Positions 5,944 through 14,423 of a DNA stretch of 37,943 bases are shown in pieces. The translations under genes were made by a program, and so were the position numbers. The stretch covers positions 1-37,943 of the IMG/VR virus record IMGVR_UViG_3300019776_000558; one strand, given 5' to 3'. The DNA comes from a virus. Each line of letters starts with the position of its first letter. The stretch's first letter is position 1. The notes under the pieces are model-generated. The model was not told the DNA's origin. It saw only the letters and a program-made list of their open reading frames with translations, and did not search any database.

Positions 5944-6414
5944 TCACCCCTCCCAGGCCAGGAGCGCCATGAAGACCTCGGCCTCCTCGATGCTCAGATC
6001 CTCGGGCACCAGGAGAGCGTCCACGGTGTGCGAGTCGATCTCCACCTCCTCGGACAGCCAGTCCCGAAAGGCGCGGTCCTGCACCTCGAGAGCAGCCTTG
6101 GCTTCGGAGTGTTCGGCTTCGTAGGCGGTCAGCGCGGCACGGTAGGCCGCCGGGTCAGCCAGCTTGACGCCGTTGCCCTGCTGGATGGGCTGGCCGGCCT
6201 CGTCCTTGGCGGCGTGATCAATGCCCAAGGCCTCACGGCCACGGATGAACTCCAGCACCTCGGGCGTGTAGGCATCTGCACGATGCGCCTCGATCTCGCG
6301 TGCGATGCGCTTGAGCTGAATGCGTCCCTTGGCCAGGGCATAGGCAAGCTTCTGGGGGTAGCTCTTTCCCGCGTCCAGGACAGCCAGGGCGCCGGCGACT
6401 TCGGCCCGAATCAT
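5944..6414 (-). CDS. Hypothetical 156-aa protein between tail fibre and lysis genes
   Basis: The start at 6414 overlaps the previous stop (ATGA). The protein is Ala/Glu-rich and mostly helical, with an acidic C-terminus. It has no Cys, signal peptide or membrane segment. Position after the tail fibre could suggest a fibre chaperone or virion-associated protein, but I do not recognise a family. Confidence 0.6.
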   Translation of the reverse strand: MIRAEVAGALAVLDAGKSYPQKLAYALAKGRIQLKRIAREIEAHRADAYTPEVLEFIRGREALGIDHAAKDEAGQPIQQGNGVKLADPAAYRAALTAYEAEHSEAKAALEVQDRAFRDWLSEEVEIDSHTVDALLVPEDLSIEEAEVFMALLAWEG

Positions 6415-6656
6415 GCCGAGGCCTGCGGGAGGGCTGCGGCGGACTCGGCCACGATCTCGGCAGGGATTTCGCCCCGATTGAGCAGACGCCAGAAGGCCTG
6501 CTGGGCGCGATCGTTTGCAATGCCCTGGACGTTCTGCCCCAGAGCCATCCGCTCGGAAAGGAGCGTGGGGACGGTCTTGCCCTCCTGCTTGGCAGCATGC
6601 TCCACAAGTGGGAGCAGAGCGTCAGGAACATTGATTTGGGTCGTGATTGTGGCCAT
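6411..6656 (-). CDS. Hypothetical 81-aa protein, possibly RHH-like
   Basis: ATG at 6656 with GGAGGG nearby. The short acidic/helical protein begins with a beta-strand-like TITTQINVP followed by two predicted helices, reminiscent of a ribbon-helix-helix or small packing protein. It is the first gene after one of the four AATTC(A/G)GGAC-N23-CATCTT elements, which suggests that it opens a late transcription or processing unit running into the lysis genes. Confidence 0.55.
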   Translation of the reverse strand: MATITTQINVPDALLPLVEHAAKQEGKTVPTLLSERMALGQNVQGIANDRAQQAFWRLLNRGEIPAEIVAESAAALPQASA

Positions 6657-6689
6657 GGGCCCTCCTGGGTGGGTTGGATGTCTCCCACC

Positions 6690-6728
6690 AAGATGAGGGT
6701 GCCAGGATGACAGGATTTGTCCCGAATT
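6690..6728 (-). promoter_or_regulatory. Two-block late element, copy 1 (AATTCGGGAC-N23-CATCTT)
   Basis: Read on the minus strand, AATTCGGGAC (6728-6719) is followed by exactly 23 bases and CATCTT (6695-6690). It lies between the tail-fibre stop and the start at 6656. The same two blocks with the same spacing occur at 12542-12580, 23577-23615 and, with CACCTT, at 28968-29006. All are in the same orientation relative to late transcription. Confidence 0.7.
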
Positions 6729-6731
6729 ACC

Positions 6732-9149
6732 TCATGATCCCTCGAACCAATTGGTACCATCCGACCAGTAGGTCTTTGTCCCGGTCACCGTCTGGCCAGC
6801 AACCCCTCCACCGCCGTTCTTTGGATAAAGAGTCCCTGACTGCACAAGCACTGTCGTCGGGGTGTTGGGGTTGTTCCCGATGTTCCCGACGAATACGACG
6901 AACCCTCCAATCGCCACAGTCGGGAGCTTGACGTAGGTAGCCACTCCGGCTTGGCCTTGGATGATGTTGATCCCATAGATGGCGACTGGCGCGGCACCTG
7001 ATGTCGACGACGCAGAGAGAGTCGTCTTCTGAAAGGTTGCTCCCGAATTTCCGATGGCCAGCTTGTCGACAGTCAAGGAGTATCCGGATGGAATGCTCGC
7101 ATTGTTGTTGATCGTGAGAGGGACGTTGATCTGTGCAGACAAGCCACCAAAAAACGCGATGTCCGTCCAGGTGTTGATGCCGGCATTGTTGTTCCGAATA
7201 TGGACGCCCTTGCTCGTGGCCGCATTGAGATAGAGCTCGCCGTCGGCGCTGTGGAGCATCCCATAGGTGGTGCCCCCGTACATCGCCGAGTTGGACAGTT
7301 CTGCGAGCATTGTACCGAGTGCCCATTGTCCGAGCTTCCAATTTCCGAACACTCCCAGATTTACGCCCACGACCGTACCTGTCGCGGTAACGCTGGCCGC
7401 AGTCACTCCTCCGGAGAACGCCGCACTGGTTCCGTTGAACGGCACGTATGCAGTAATCGAGTCATCCTGAATGATCATCCGGTTCTGACGAACATTGCTG
7501 GCGTCAGTCGTCTGAAAGTTCAGCTGGTTGGCGGCACTGAGGTACGTCTCTACGTTGTCCTTCGCCCACAGAATCGCAAAGTTCTGCCCGGTAGGAGTAA
7601 CCCCGGAGGGCCAGAAGCCTTCGTACGCCGAGTTGGTGGGATAGTCCTGGAACTTGAAAGGGACGCTGGTGATCGTGCTCCACGCCTGTGTGTGGGACTC
7701 CGGCGTGAACGTACCGGGTACCCCTGTCAGGTTTCCCCAGGGGACCGTACCCGTGACCAAGGCACCTGCGGCGGTCCACTTCAGCCGCCAGCCTCCATTG
7801 TCGTAGAAACCGAAGTCTGAGGAGGCCCCTCCTGAAATCAACAACCGGCGTCGGTCTGGATCAGACCATTCAATACCGTGCCAGCTACCTACGATTGTGG
7901 CACCCAACTTAATGTTGCCGTGCGCTTGAGGCTGAGTGACCTCCGCGAGACCAGTAGGCACCCCGGTCAGTCCGGATATCCAGGCGTGCGTGTGTGCGGT
8001 TGGCGTGCGGGCATCAGATAGCCTTGAGTCGTTGCCTTGGCAGACAGTCCCCGCAGTGGTGCCGTAGCTGATGACTCCGGAAATGTCGGCCCAGGCCATC
8101 GCGCTCGCGGTCCAGGTGTCCGCAGCGGTGCGCCGGACGAATCCGGTGGTGGCCAGATTGGAAATCGCCGTGAGGTCCGCATCGAGCGGCTGGTACACCC
8201 CGGCGTGGTTGTGCTCATTCCGGGTGCCAGTCAGATTCCCCGTGTGCCAGATCGTCTTCCACGGGTACCACGTCCCGTTGTCTCCCTTCCGCCGCCACCA
8301 CAGGCTGTTCGAATCCGAGCCGTAGGAGTCGGACGCGATCTGCATGGAACCGCCATTGTACCGCCCCAGCGTCTGCACGAAGGCGTAGTCGCCCGGACGG
8401 TTCGCTGCCGTGTTCTGGGTGTACCCGCTCTGGAGGTTCGTGAGCGTGTTCGGATCAACCGTCCCAGCCATATTTGCGATCGTGCTCTCGAGAGCGTAGT
8501 AGCTCGGAAGCTGGCCGCCAAGTTTCGCGGAATCGGCGGAGGATCCGGAGATCGCGATCGGCCAGGTGGAACCGAAGTCTGTCGAGTCAACCTGCAAGCG
8601 CAGCGCAGCACCGGCTGACCATCCGATATAAAGCTTGTTCGTGGTCTGGGAAGTACCACCTCCCTGCTGCACCGGCGTGAAGCCGAGACTCGCCTGCTTC
8701 CCGGCCAAGGCATCAGTGATCCACCCGCTTGCCGAGTCCACCACGCTCTGCGGATGCGTGGCTGGGTGAGTGTAGGGGGCGACCCAGGAACGCGCACCTG
8801 CGCTGGTGCTGGAGAGGAGGTAGCCGCTGGATCCGGGATTGCCCAGGGCAGCTTCCTTCCCTGCCAGCGCCGTCGTCAGCCCAGAGACATCCGCCTGCGG
8901 GATGGCCGAGACCACCGACCACGCCCCCGCCCCGGTGCGCTTGGCATAACCCGTGGACGACAAGCCGTCCAGGGCGGAGAGCTCGGCCGAGATGGGCTGG
9001 TAGGTGCTCGGGAGCGCGGCTTCCAGGGCAAGCACCTCAGCCGTCACCGCGGCCACTCCCGTGTCGATGTACTGGACATTCGCTGCGGAGAGGTCCGGGG
9101 AATCGGCGTAGTCGGTCCAGGTCTTGGCGATGTAGGCGGCTAGGCTCAT
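6732..9149 (-). CDS. Tail fibre with pyocin-knob-like domain, 805 aa
   Basis: The ATG at 9149 overlaps the tip-protein stop (ATGA). The N-terminus (SLAAYIAKTWTDYADSP) probably attaches to the tail tip. Two fibre-type repeats of the form S/T-T-G-(Y/F)-x-x-R-T-x-x-x-x-W occur. A pyocin-knob-like segment follows around residues 265-330 (ANRPGDYAF, then WWRRKGDNGTWYPWKTIWHTGNL). The C-terminal half is Gly/Thr-rich beta structure ending in TYWSDGTNWFEGS. It is the likely receptor-binding fibre, made trimeric in the virion. Confidence 0.85.
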   Translation of the reverse strand: MSLAAYIAKTWTDYADSPDLSAANVQYIDTGVAAVTAEVLALEAALPSTYQPISAELSALDGLSSTGYAKRTGAGAWSVVSAIPQADVSGLTTALAGKEAALGNPGSSGYLLSSTSAGARSWVAPYTHPATHPQSVVDSASGWITDALAGKQASLGFTPVQQGGGTSQTTNKLYIGWSAGAALRLQVDSTDFGSTWPIAISGSSADSAKLGGQLPSYYALESTIANMAGTVDPNTLTNLQSGYTQNTAANRPGDYAFVQTLGRYNGGSMQIASDSYGSDSNSLWWRRKGDNGTWYPWKTIWHTGNLTGTRNEHNHAGVYQPLDADLTAISNLATTGFVRRTAADTWTASAMAWADISGVISYGTTAGTVCQGNDSRLSDARTPTAHTHAWISGLTGVPTGLAEVTQPQAHGNIKLGATIVGSWHGIEWSDPDRRRLLISGGASSDFGFYDNGGWRLKWTAAGALVTGTVPWGNLTGVPGTFTPESHTQAWSTITSVPFKFQDYPTNSAYEGFWPSGVTPTGQNFAILWAKDNVETYLSAANQLNFQTTDASNVRQNRMIIQDDSITAYVPFNGTSAAFSGGVTAASVTATGTVVGVNLGVFGNWKLGQWALGTMLAELSNSAMYGGTTYGMLHSADGELYLNAATSKGVHIRNNNAGINTWTDIAFFGGLSAQINVPLTINNNASIPSGYSLTVDKLAIGNSGATFQKTTLSASSTSGAAPVAIYGINIIQGQAGVATYVKLPTVAIGGFVVFVGNIGNNPNTPTTVLVQSGTLYPKNGGGGVAGQTVTGTKTYWSDGTNWFEGS

Positions 9150-12100
9150 GCGGGGATCTCCACGGAATAGACGGTCACGGCGGCCGGGTCCTCGGTGGGG
9201 CACGGGAAACGCCAGTAGCAGGTGCGGCCCTCACTGCCCGGAGGCAGGGGCCACTGGAAAGCGTCATTGGTCACGGCGCCCACCCGGGACAAGATCGGGT
9301 GCGGGCCGCAGGTGGTGCCATAGAGGCCACGCCGTAGGACGGAGCACTGGGCCACCTGCCCGTCGTCGCTCTCGGTCGCGTAGGCCATCAGCTCGCCATC
9401 CACCCACAGCAGGGCGCCGGGGTTGCCTGCCAGGTAGTCGTTCCACATCGGCCAGGGCGGCACGATGCTCTCGCCAAAGTCGGCCAAGCCGTAGTCTGCC
9501 ACGCCCACGCGCAGGCCAGGATGCACCCTCTGCCCAGGGCGCACGCGCAGCCGGTCCATCGCCTGGATCAAGTGCCCCGTGGGAGACTGCTTGGCGCACG
9601 TCCCGACCGACTCCCAGGTGATGCCGTCCCAGCTCTGCTGCACGGAGCACCCACGCCATCCGACACCGCCCGAGAGCAGGATCCACACCTGGAGCAGGCC
9701 GCCGATCAGGGCCACGAAGATGATCGGCAGGTTCACGGGGCTGGCAACGGTGATGCCCCCGGAGGTTCCCGCGCCCGAGGCTCCCGGAGGTGCGATGGCG
9801 GAGGAGGACACCACCACGTCCTCGGCTTCCATCTCGATCCAGTCGGCAGGGGCTTCGCTCTTGCGCAGGATCCGCACCGGCCGGGAGGGGATCAGCCCAT
9901 CCCCGATGGTCACGATGTCCCCCGGCTCCAGGAGCATGTACCGCTGGCTCACAGCAAAGGAGTACGTGCGCCCGGTTCGCTGGTGGTGTCGCAGGCGCAG
10001 CCAGGCGCAGGTCATGGCCACCTGGGCGTTGGTGATCCAGTTCCAGTCGCAGGGGGATGCCTCGATCACGCCCATGCGCGAGGCCGCTCCCTCGTCCTGG
10101 ATCGTGGTCGGCTCGTCGGAGTAGTTGCGGGCCCGGTTCTTCCACGTGACGGTGAGGCGGTTCCAGCGTTCATCGGCGCCGATCACCTCCACGGAGATGC
10201 CGTCCCGCAGGTGCCCGGCCGGGATGACCATGCAGGGCGCCGCGTGCTCGGGCTTGGGCGTGTAGGTCACCCCGTTTGCCGTGATGGTGGCCGTCTCCCG
10301 CACCAAGACCTTGATGAGGCCTTCGGAGCGATAGGGCACGGAGTTGGCACTCTCCAGGATGTCGCAGACCAGTGGCCACGCCGCCTGCTGGCTGGTCAAG
10401 AGCAGGGAGAAGCGAATCCCCATGGCGGTGCAGTAGTTGTCGAAGATGGCCCAGGTCACCGGGTCGAAGGTGAGATCGCGGAGGTTGAGGCCGCGCACCG
10501 GGTCGCCAGTGAGGAGACGCTTGCAGATCACCGAGGGGAGGAGGTCGCCGCTTCCGTTGGTCGTCACGATCTCCCGGATGCCGCACTCCGGGGTGCTGTT
10601 CGGGAGGCTCGCGTCGTTCTCCTCGTTCTCGCGCCAGATCCCCAGGGCCATGCCATTGAGGGCTTGGAACTGGTAGCCCACCGAGTTGTTGCCGCCCGAG
10701 CTGGGAGCGTAGGTCAGCCACGGCGTCACGGCCTTGGTGGACGTGCTCACGGCGCGCACCTCGAGCGAGGGGCTGGACCAGCATTCCCAGAAGGTGCCCT
10801 TCACCACCGAGGCCGGCTTCCCGTAGGCGACGAAGATCTGGCCGTTCCCGTTGTGGAAGGCGTTGGCAAGAAGCCCCGGTGCGGTAGTCGTGGTCAGCTC
10901 GGTGCGGGCGGCGTCCCAGGTGATCGAGCTTGCGCCAATGGTCCCCCAGGCGATGCGCCAGGCGCCCCACGGGAGGCGGTCGGGATAGGTCAGCGGCGTG
11001 CACTTGGCATCGTTGGCTCCCTCGTTCCCGGGAGCGTAGGCAAGGCCGCCATATCCCCAGTATGCGGTATTGGGGTACCACAGCGGGGCGTGGTTGTAGA
11101 GGACCGCGAAGGTGGTGGCCGTGAGGCCCATGATCTGGGTGCTGCCCTCGTTGCGGTAGTCGTACCCGTCGTTCGGCACCCACCCGAGGGAGACGCCGGC
11201 ATACCCGTTGAGGTTGAGCCACGGCAGGGAGACGACGTTGGAGTGCGGCTCGGTGTCGCCGGAGACCAGGTTGAAGGCGGCCGCGGGGAGATCCCACCGC
11301 ACCAGGGTGTCGGCCTTGATGGGGACGGCGAAGAGCTGGCATTGGGCCGTGCCGACTGGGACGTAGACGCAGGAGAGGATTGCCTTCCCGGAACCGAGAG
11401 GGAAGATGGAGGGGGCGCGAACGAGATTACTTTCCATCGCCCCGGTAAGCAGTGCATTTGAATCCGCAATGCACAATTCGCCTTTTCTGCCCGGCCCAGG
11501 GAAAAGCGTTCTATCCGTCAGATCAGGAATCACCCACACTGTTGTCGAGATTGCAGTGGACGGTAAATATCCAACAACCACGCCAACTGTCTGATTCAGG
11601 TGCGGTCGAGGATTCGCAATCTGATTCCGCTTCTGGCAGGAGACCCAAACCTCCCCGCTGGAATGCAGGGCGATTTGCAATCGCTGGACTCCGGCTGCAT
11701 TCGCCTTCGTCTGAGGTACCAGGCTTTGCCCGAAGGTCCATGTCGTGCCGCTGTCCGTGCTCCAGGCGTGAACGATCTGCACCGGCTCCGAGGCCTGATC
11801 CAGGCGGGACCAGACCACATGCACCAGATTGCCCACCGCCGCGATGCGAGGCTGAGGGACAGCACCGGAGGCCGGTAGGTAGGAAGCATTCACCGAGGCG
11901 CTGCACACGGTCACAGGAGCCGACCACGCCCCCGTCCCGGTGCGAGACATCAGGACTATCGTGCTGGTCTGTGCACTCCACGCCAGCAGGTAAGTCTTGG
12001 CCGTGGCCCCGCTCCCGGTGACGCATGCCGCCATGTCGGTGGCGATCTTCGGTTGCCCCGCCACCGTCTCCCCGGTGTCGTTGTTCTGGGTGAAGGGGAC

Positions 12101-12535
12101 GGGGAAGATGTAGTTGCCATCCGCGCCCGAGAGCGTGAGGTCCGAGGAACCCTCGAAGGAAAGGCTTCCGGGCGAAGAGGTCGTATCGTTCGGAGCCGTC
12201 ACGCCCACCCACGGGAAAGGGTCGGTCGCGTGCGCCTTGGCGGAGTCCGTGGCGCCCATGTCGACCGTCTGGCCCTTGTCGGCAAACTGCTTGCCGATGG
12301 ACTTGAGCGGCCCCTCGCACATGCCGTACCGGATCGCCTTCGGGGAGCTCACACTCAACCCTGCCTTGGAGGCTGTCCGCTCGTCCCAGATGACGGTGGT
12401 CGGGACTCTGTGCTGCCCGATCAGGAGCGGGACCGGCGTCCCATAGGCGGCGGTCGTGACCGGGCGGTAGAAGTCGCTGGCCCGGCGGGATTCTGGGATG
12501 GCGGTCGGGCGCTGGGCACGGCGTGAAAGGTCCAT
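9146..12535 (-). CDS. Tail tip/host-specificity protein with inserted sialidase-like beta-propeller, 1129 aa
   Basis: The N-terminus (YGTPVPLLIGQHRVPTTVIW, about residues 31-50) and the region from about 655 onward match the tip/central-fibre proteins found after DUF2163 hubs (GTA gp15/gpJ-like). Between about 135 and 655 lies a long insertion of beta-strand-rich sequence containing a canonical Asp-box (S-T-D-S-G-T-T-W, residues 259-266) after an HVVWSRLD strand. That is the signature of sialidase/BNR-type propellers. The insertion probably displays a glycan-binding or glycan-cleaving domain at the tail tip. The gene begins 6 bases after one of the late elements. Confidence 0.8.
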   Translation of the reverse strand: MDLSRRAQRPTAIPESRRASDFYRPVTTAAYGTPVPLLIGQHRVPTTVIWDERTASKAGLSVSSPKAIRYGMCEGPLKSIGKQFADKGQTVDMGATDSAKAHATDPFPWVGVTAPNDTTSSPGSLSFEGSSDLTLSGADGNYIFPVPFTQNNDTGETVAGQPKIATDMAACVTGSGATAKTYLLAWSAQTSTIVLMSRTGTGAWSAPVTVCSASVNASYLPASGAVPQPRIAAVGNLVHVVWSRLDQASEPVQIVHAWSTDSGTTWTFGQSLVPQTKANAAGVQRLQIALHSSGEVWVSCQKRNQIANPRPHLNQTVGVVVGYLPSTAISTTVWVIPDLTDRTLFPGPGRKGELCIADSNALLTGAMESNLVRAPSIFPLGSGKAILSCVYVPVGTAQCQLFAVPIKADTLVRWDLPAAAFNLVSGDTEPHSNVVSLPWLNLNGYAGVSLGWVPNDGYDYRNEGSTQIMGLTATTFAVLYNHAPLWYPNTAYWGYGGLAYAPGNEGANDAKCTPLTYPDRLPWGAWRIAWGTIGASSITWDAARTELTTTTAPGLLANAFHNGNGQIFVAYGKPASVVKGTFWECWSSPSLEVRAVSTSTKAVTPWLTYAPSSGGNNSVGYQFQALNGMALGIWRENEENDASLPNSTPECGIREIVTTNGSGDLLPSVICKRLLTGDPVRGLNLRDLTFDPVTWAIFDNYCTAMGIRFSLLLTSQQAAWPLVCDILESANSVPYRSEGLIKVLVRETATITANGVTYTPKPEHAAPCMVIPAGHLRDGISVEVIGADERWNRLTVTWKNRARNYSDEPTTIQDEGAASRMGVIEASPCDWNWITNAQVAMTCAWLRLRHHQRTGRTYSFAVSQRYMLLEPGDIVTIGDGLIPSRPVRILRKSEAPADWIEMEAEDVVVSSSAIAPPGASGAGTSGGITVASPVNLPIIFVALIGGLLQVWILLSGGVGWRGCSVQQSWDGITWESVGTCAKQSPTGHLIQAMDRLRVRPGQRVHPGLRVGVADYGLADFGESIVPPWPMWNDYLAGNPGALLWVDGELMAYATESDDGQVAQCSVLRRGLYGTTCGPHPILSRVGAVTNDAFQWPLPPGSEGRTCYWRFPCPTEDPAAVTVYSVEIPA

Positions 12536-12541
12536 GCCCCG

Positions 12542-12580
12542 AAGATGATCCCCCTACGCGCGCGCGGGGAGTCCTGAATT
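12542..12580 (-). promoter_or_regulatory. Two-block late element, copy 2 (AATTCAGGAC-N23-CATCTT)
   Basis: On the minus strand AATTCAGGAC (12580-12571), 23 bases, then CATCTT (12547-12542), 6 bases before the tip-protein ATG. The 23-base spacer contains CCCC-GCGCGCGCGTA-GGGG, a possible hairpin. The TAA stop of the upstream lipoprotein gene overlaps the first bases of the element. Confidence 0.75.
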
Positions 12581-12980
12581 AGGGAGCTTTGCAGTAGACT
12601 TGGATGGTATCGACGGAATATTTCCCCGATCCCTGGGCGGCGATCATGTATTTAATGTTGTTTTTCCCTGCACATCCGACTTTGACAGTCGAATCTCCTG
12701 ACGCATTGTGCTGGAAAATAATCGTAGTCGAACCGTCAACTATGGAATACAAAGAATCTCCGATTCCTGATCCAGCGATATTCACACTTTCCTTATACCA
12801 CCACTGTACCTTCACGGTGGGTGAATCCACCGGAGCGGCCTTGGTCCCGGTGAGCACGGTCACGGAAAGGCGGGGCGCATCCGGAGGGCCGGGAATGGTA
12901 TCCGTGGGCGCGGTCGTGGCGGTGTCGTCGCAGGCGACCAGGGCAAAGGCGAGGGCGAAGAGGGCGAGTAGGTGGCGCAT
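12579..12980 (-). CDS. Putative lipoprotein, 133 aa, moron-like
   Basis: The N-terminus MRHLLALFALAFALVAC is a bacterial lipoprotein signal with a lipobox LVAC at residues 14-17. An acidic/Thr/Pro linker follows, then a beta-rich domain of about 100 residues with two Cys (VGCAGKN and QVYCKAP) that may form a disulphide. It is probably exported and anchored in the outer membrane. Such lipoproteins in tail regions of temperate phages often block superinfection or receptors, but that role is inferred. The middle of the gene is A/T-richer than its neighbours. Confidence 0.7.
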   Translation of the reverse strand: MRHLLALFALAFALVACDDTATTAPTDTIPGPPDAPRLSVTVLTGTKAAPVDSPTVKVQWWYKESVNIAGSGIGDSLYSIVDGSTTIIFQHNASGDSTVKVGCAGKNNIKYMIAAQGSGKYSVDTIQVYCKAP

Positions 12981-12989
12981 GGGGTTCCT

Positions 12990-13367
12990 TTACTTCGCAG
13001 TGACGATTGTTACGACGATCCCAGCCAATACCAATGCGGTCTGCAACCACAATGCCGTGGCGATATTGTTCTGAGCACGAGCGGCTGATTCCTGCGCCTT
13101 CACAGAACGCTCTTCCAGCGATTCATTCTGCACTTCCGAAGATCCGGAACTGCGCGGGATATTCGGGTATCTCGCTGGCACCTTTTCAACGGCAGGTGAT
13201 TTCACATCCTTGGAATCCATCTGGTAGATTCTTCCGGCACGAATCTCATTCAGGCATTCGCTCTGGGCAGGCTCGACAAGGTTGTAGCACTCCTGGCGAT
13301 TCCTGATTTCGACAGGTTCGGCAGAGGCAAGTCCGGCGGCAAGGGCAAGGAACATGGACAGGCGCAT
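12990..13367 (-). CDS. Exported protein with signal peptide and C-terminal TM, 125 aa
   Basis: The ATG at 13367 gives a signal peptide (MRLSMFLALAAGLASA). A periplasmic region follows with two Cys close together (RQECYNLVEPAQSECLNEI), then a polar/coiled middle, and a hydrophobic segment at about residues 103-123. I do not recognise a family. Together with the adjacent lipoprotein it looks like a lysogenic-conversion or exclusion pair inserted between the hub and tip genes. Confidence 0.6.
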   Translation of the reverse strand: MRLSMFLALAAGLASAEPVEIRNRQECYNLVEPAQSECLNEIRAGRIYQMDSKDVKSPAVEKVPARYPNIPRSSGSSEVQNESLEERSVKAQESAARAQNNIATALWLQTALVLAGIVVTIVTAK

Positions 13368-13424
13368 GGTGGGCTCCGGTGGGTGGTCCCCCAAGTCTAC
13401 ATCCTGGGGGTGCGTGGTGCAAAC

Positions 13425-14243
13425 TCAGACCCGCCTTTGCCAGACGCCCGGATCGGTCCCCCGCTCCCATCCCAATTGACGGAGGGCGCGAGCCGCCTCA
13501 GCCTGGTCGAAGCCGGTCACGCCCTTCGGATCACGCCGCATGGCCCCGATGCAGACCTCCCGCGTCGTGGTCTGCCACCACAGGCCGTCTTCCGACTTCC
13601 GCAGGTTCGAGGCCGTGAGCCAAGGGAGGATCTGCTCCAGGCGCGTGTGCCCCCGGCTGGAGATCACCGGAGCCTCGGAGGACGCGAACGGATTGAACTC
13701 CTCTCCGGTCCTCGCCTTCTCGAATCGGGACTCAGCATCCCGAAGCCGAACCATCACCCCGGCCAGCTCCCGAAGCGCGTCTGCCTTGTCGTCCAGGGCT
13801 GAGGCCATGCCCGCCAACTGCCCCGGCTCCAGGCTGAGGTAGTCGATCTCCTTCGGCTTGCTCCCCAGCTCAGCTTCGCGGGTGCGCACGGCGAAGTAGT
13901 GCTGCGCGGCGGCGATCTCGGTCTTGTTGGGGTCTCCGTTCATGGCCACGAGGTAAGCTGCGTACCGGGAGAGGTGTACATCGGCGTGGATCTGCTTCGC
14001 TCCATCGCCATGCACAACCTCCTTGCCAGCATTGGCAAAGAGGTCATCCAGCCCGGAAACACCAGAATTTCGCGCAGAAGCCTTGGCGCGGAGGATGACG
14101 TCGTGGAAGCGCCTCCACTGGACGTATCCAAGAGCGGCTTGAAGGTCTCGGGCGCTCCAGTACTCGGAGCCGTCCTCCCTGGTCAGGCGCAGGGCATCAA
14201 AAGGGCTCTCTTGGGTGGCGGTCTGCTCGATCAAGTCATTCAT
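13425..14243 (-). CDS. DinD/BRO-N-like protein, possible antirepressor, 272 aa
   Basis: The N-terminal half closely follows the DinD pattern: EYWSARDLQAALGYVQWRRF (about residues 27-46), DVILRAKASARNSG, then KQIHADVHLSRYAAYLVAMN and GDPNKTEIAAAQHYFAVRTR. DinD proteins are SOS-induced and inhibit RecA-driven strand exchange in E. coli. Related BRO-N proteins serve as phage antirepressors. The C-terminal 130 residues are a different, helical domain with an IGAMRRDPKGVTGFD segment. The gene sits alone between a dyad-containing gap (14244-14423) and two exported proteins, so it may be independently regulated. Confidence 0.75.
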   Translation of the reverse strand: MNDLIEQTATQESPFDALRLTREDGSEYWSARDLQAALGYVQWRRFHDVILRAKASARNSGVSGLDDLFANAGKEVVHGDGAKQIHADVHLSRYAAYLVAMNGDPNKTEIAAAQHYFAVRTREAELGSKPKEIDYLSLEPGQLAGMASALDDKADALRELAGVMVRLRDAESRFEKARTGEEFNPFASSEAPVISSRGHTRLEQILPWLTASNLRKSEDGLWWQTTTREVCIGAMRRDPKGVTGFDQAEAARALRQLGWERGTDPGVWQRRV

Positions 14244-14332
14244 GCTCTACCTCAACGAAAAAGCTCTGCACGAGGTACCGGGTAGAAGTCACCAACCTTG
14301 CGGCGGTGGACCGGATTCGTACAGAGCTGGTG

Positions 14333-14350
14333 GTCCCTGCAAGCAGGGAC
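14333..14350. promoter_or_regulatory. Perfect dyad GTCCCTGC-AA-GCAGGGAC upstream of the DinD-like gene
   Basis: An 8-bp perfect inverted repeat with a 2-base centre lies in the 180-bp gap 14244-14423, ahead of the DinD-like gene. No U-tract follows on either strand, so it looks like an operator rather than a terminator. Its right arm and flank, AGGGACAGCC, match the repeats at 29051-29351. I see nothing else clear in the gap. Confidence 0.5.
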
Positions 14351-14423
14351 AGCCTCATTTCGTTGCACCCGGACTTCTACCTCCAAGCGCGTTCCCTGAA
14401 GGTACCTCCCGGCGCGGGGGAAG

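Noticed and set aside
9521-11461. 646-codon open frame on the plus strand opposite the tip protein
   Set aside because: It is a mirror of the real gene caused by high GC at third positions. The minus-strand protein has recognisable domains and fits the late operon; this one has none.
13388-13410. CCCCCA/TGGGGG hairpin between the DinD-like gene and the exported-protein gene as a terminator
   Set aside because: Only six pairs with an 11-base loop and no U-tract on the minus strand; kept out of the feature list as unconvincing.
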